NCBI GenBank assembly: GCA_002315935.1
Contig: DCII01000046.1
Coordinates: 1 to 29,653, forward strand
DNA: 29,653 nt
Direction of reading: 5' to 3'
Origin: Ruminococcaceae bacterium UBA1730
Lineage (GTDB): Bacteria; Bacillota; Clostridia; Oscillospirales; Acutalibacteraceae
The position numbers and the translations under genes are program-made. The notes beneath the pieces are model-generated. The model searched no databases and had not been told where the DNA came from. It saw only the letters and a list, made by a program, of their open reading frames with translations. This document shows, one piece after another, positions 29,620 through 29,653 of this stretch (within the stretch, counting starts at the first letter, position 1; each line of letters opens with the position of its first letter).

Positions 29620-29653
29620 CCGGAGTAAAAAAACGGATTGCCACGTCGCTACG
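29620..29653. repeat. Truncated dispersed-repeat-like sequence at the window end
   Basis: The last 34 bp end in CGGATTGCCACGTCGCTACG, which resembles a short intergenic repeat I associate with Firmicute contig ends. Only its start is visible. Confidence 0.3.

Overview
The window looks like a chromosomal segment of an anaerobic gut-type Clostridia (Bacillota), most likely Oscillospirales/Ruminococcaceae. The evidence is moderate G+C by eye, strong Shine-Dalgarno sites, consensus sigma-A promoters, a T-box leader, an efp neighbourhood typical of Clostridia, a DUF951-prfA pair, and a complete clostridial-type Rnf operon. Both ends look like repeat-associated assembly edges: a group II intron 3' end on the left and a truncated repeat-like sequence on the right.

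Layout. 1-150: last codons of a group II intron reverse transcriptase plus intron domains V and VI. 165-3254 (minus): a GH130 phosphorylase followed by an unusual beta-helix/beta-sandwich/GNAT fusion. 3394-5576 (plus): a secreted metallophosphoesterase overlapping a secreted GH16 glucanase. 5634-7425: a tryptophan (UGG) T-box leader controlling a TrpB2-type tryptophan synthase beta chain, with its terminator. 7568-8479: a CAP-domain lipoprotein. 8489-12753: DUF951, release factor 1, a Sua5-CoaE fusion and an M18 aminopeptidase in one tight run. 12754-13058: a non-coding leader with an 11-bp iteron-like GTTNAC array and hairpins. 13059-15275: an M24B Xaa-Pro peptidase, elongation factor P and a CD1247-type zinc-ribbon protein. 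15311-19037: an ECF sigma factor, a putative membrane anti-sigma factor, a PrcB/DUF3221-like protein and a DUF4349 lipoprotein; a hairpin-rich element lies between the sigma and anti-sigma genes. 19115-19246: a tiny Cys-rich membrane protein. 19397-26492: ApbE flavin transferase, NusG-II protein, Gx transporter and rnfCDGEAB, ending in a strong terminator. 26455-27199: two tandem copies of what I read as a type I toxin-antitoxin module. 27208-29358: two divergent cytosolic metallophosphoesterases. 29368-29577: a short transcription unit containing a (AGCA)13 microsatellite.

How it works together. The Rnf operon encodes the ferredoxin:NAD+ ion pump, and ApbE is placed to attach FMN to RnfD and RnfG. 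The first 5.6 kb is a carbohydrate/phosphate scavenging locus. The 8.5-15.2 kb stretch is housekeeping translation and peptide turnover. The sigma/anti-sigma cluster looks like an envelope-stress regulon.

The most interesting object is the duplicated module at 26455-27199. On the minus strand, each copy has a consensus promoter, a strong SD and a 24-codon hydrophobic ORF. Converging on it from the plus strand is a short RNA with its own consensus promoter. The two copies are almost identical except in the part where the two transcripts overlap, which has diverged completely. That is the pattern expected if each antisense RNA must recognise only its own toxin mRNA.
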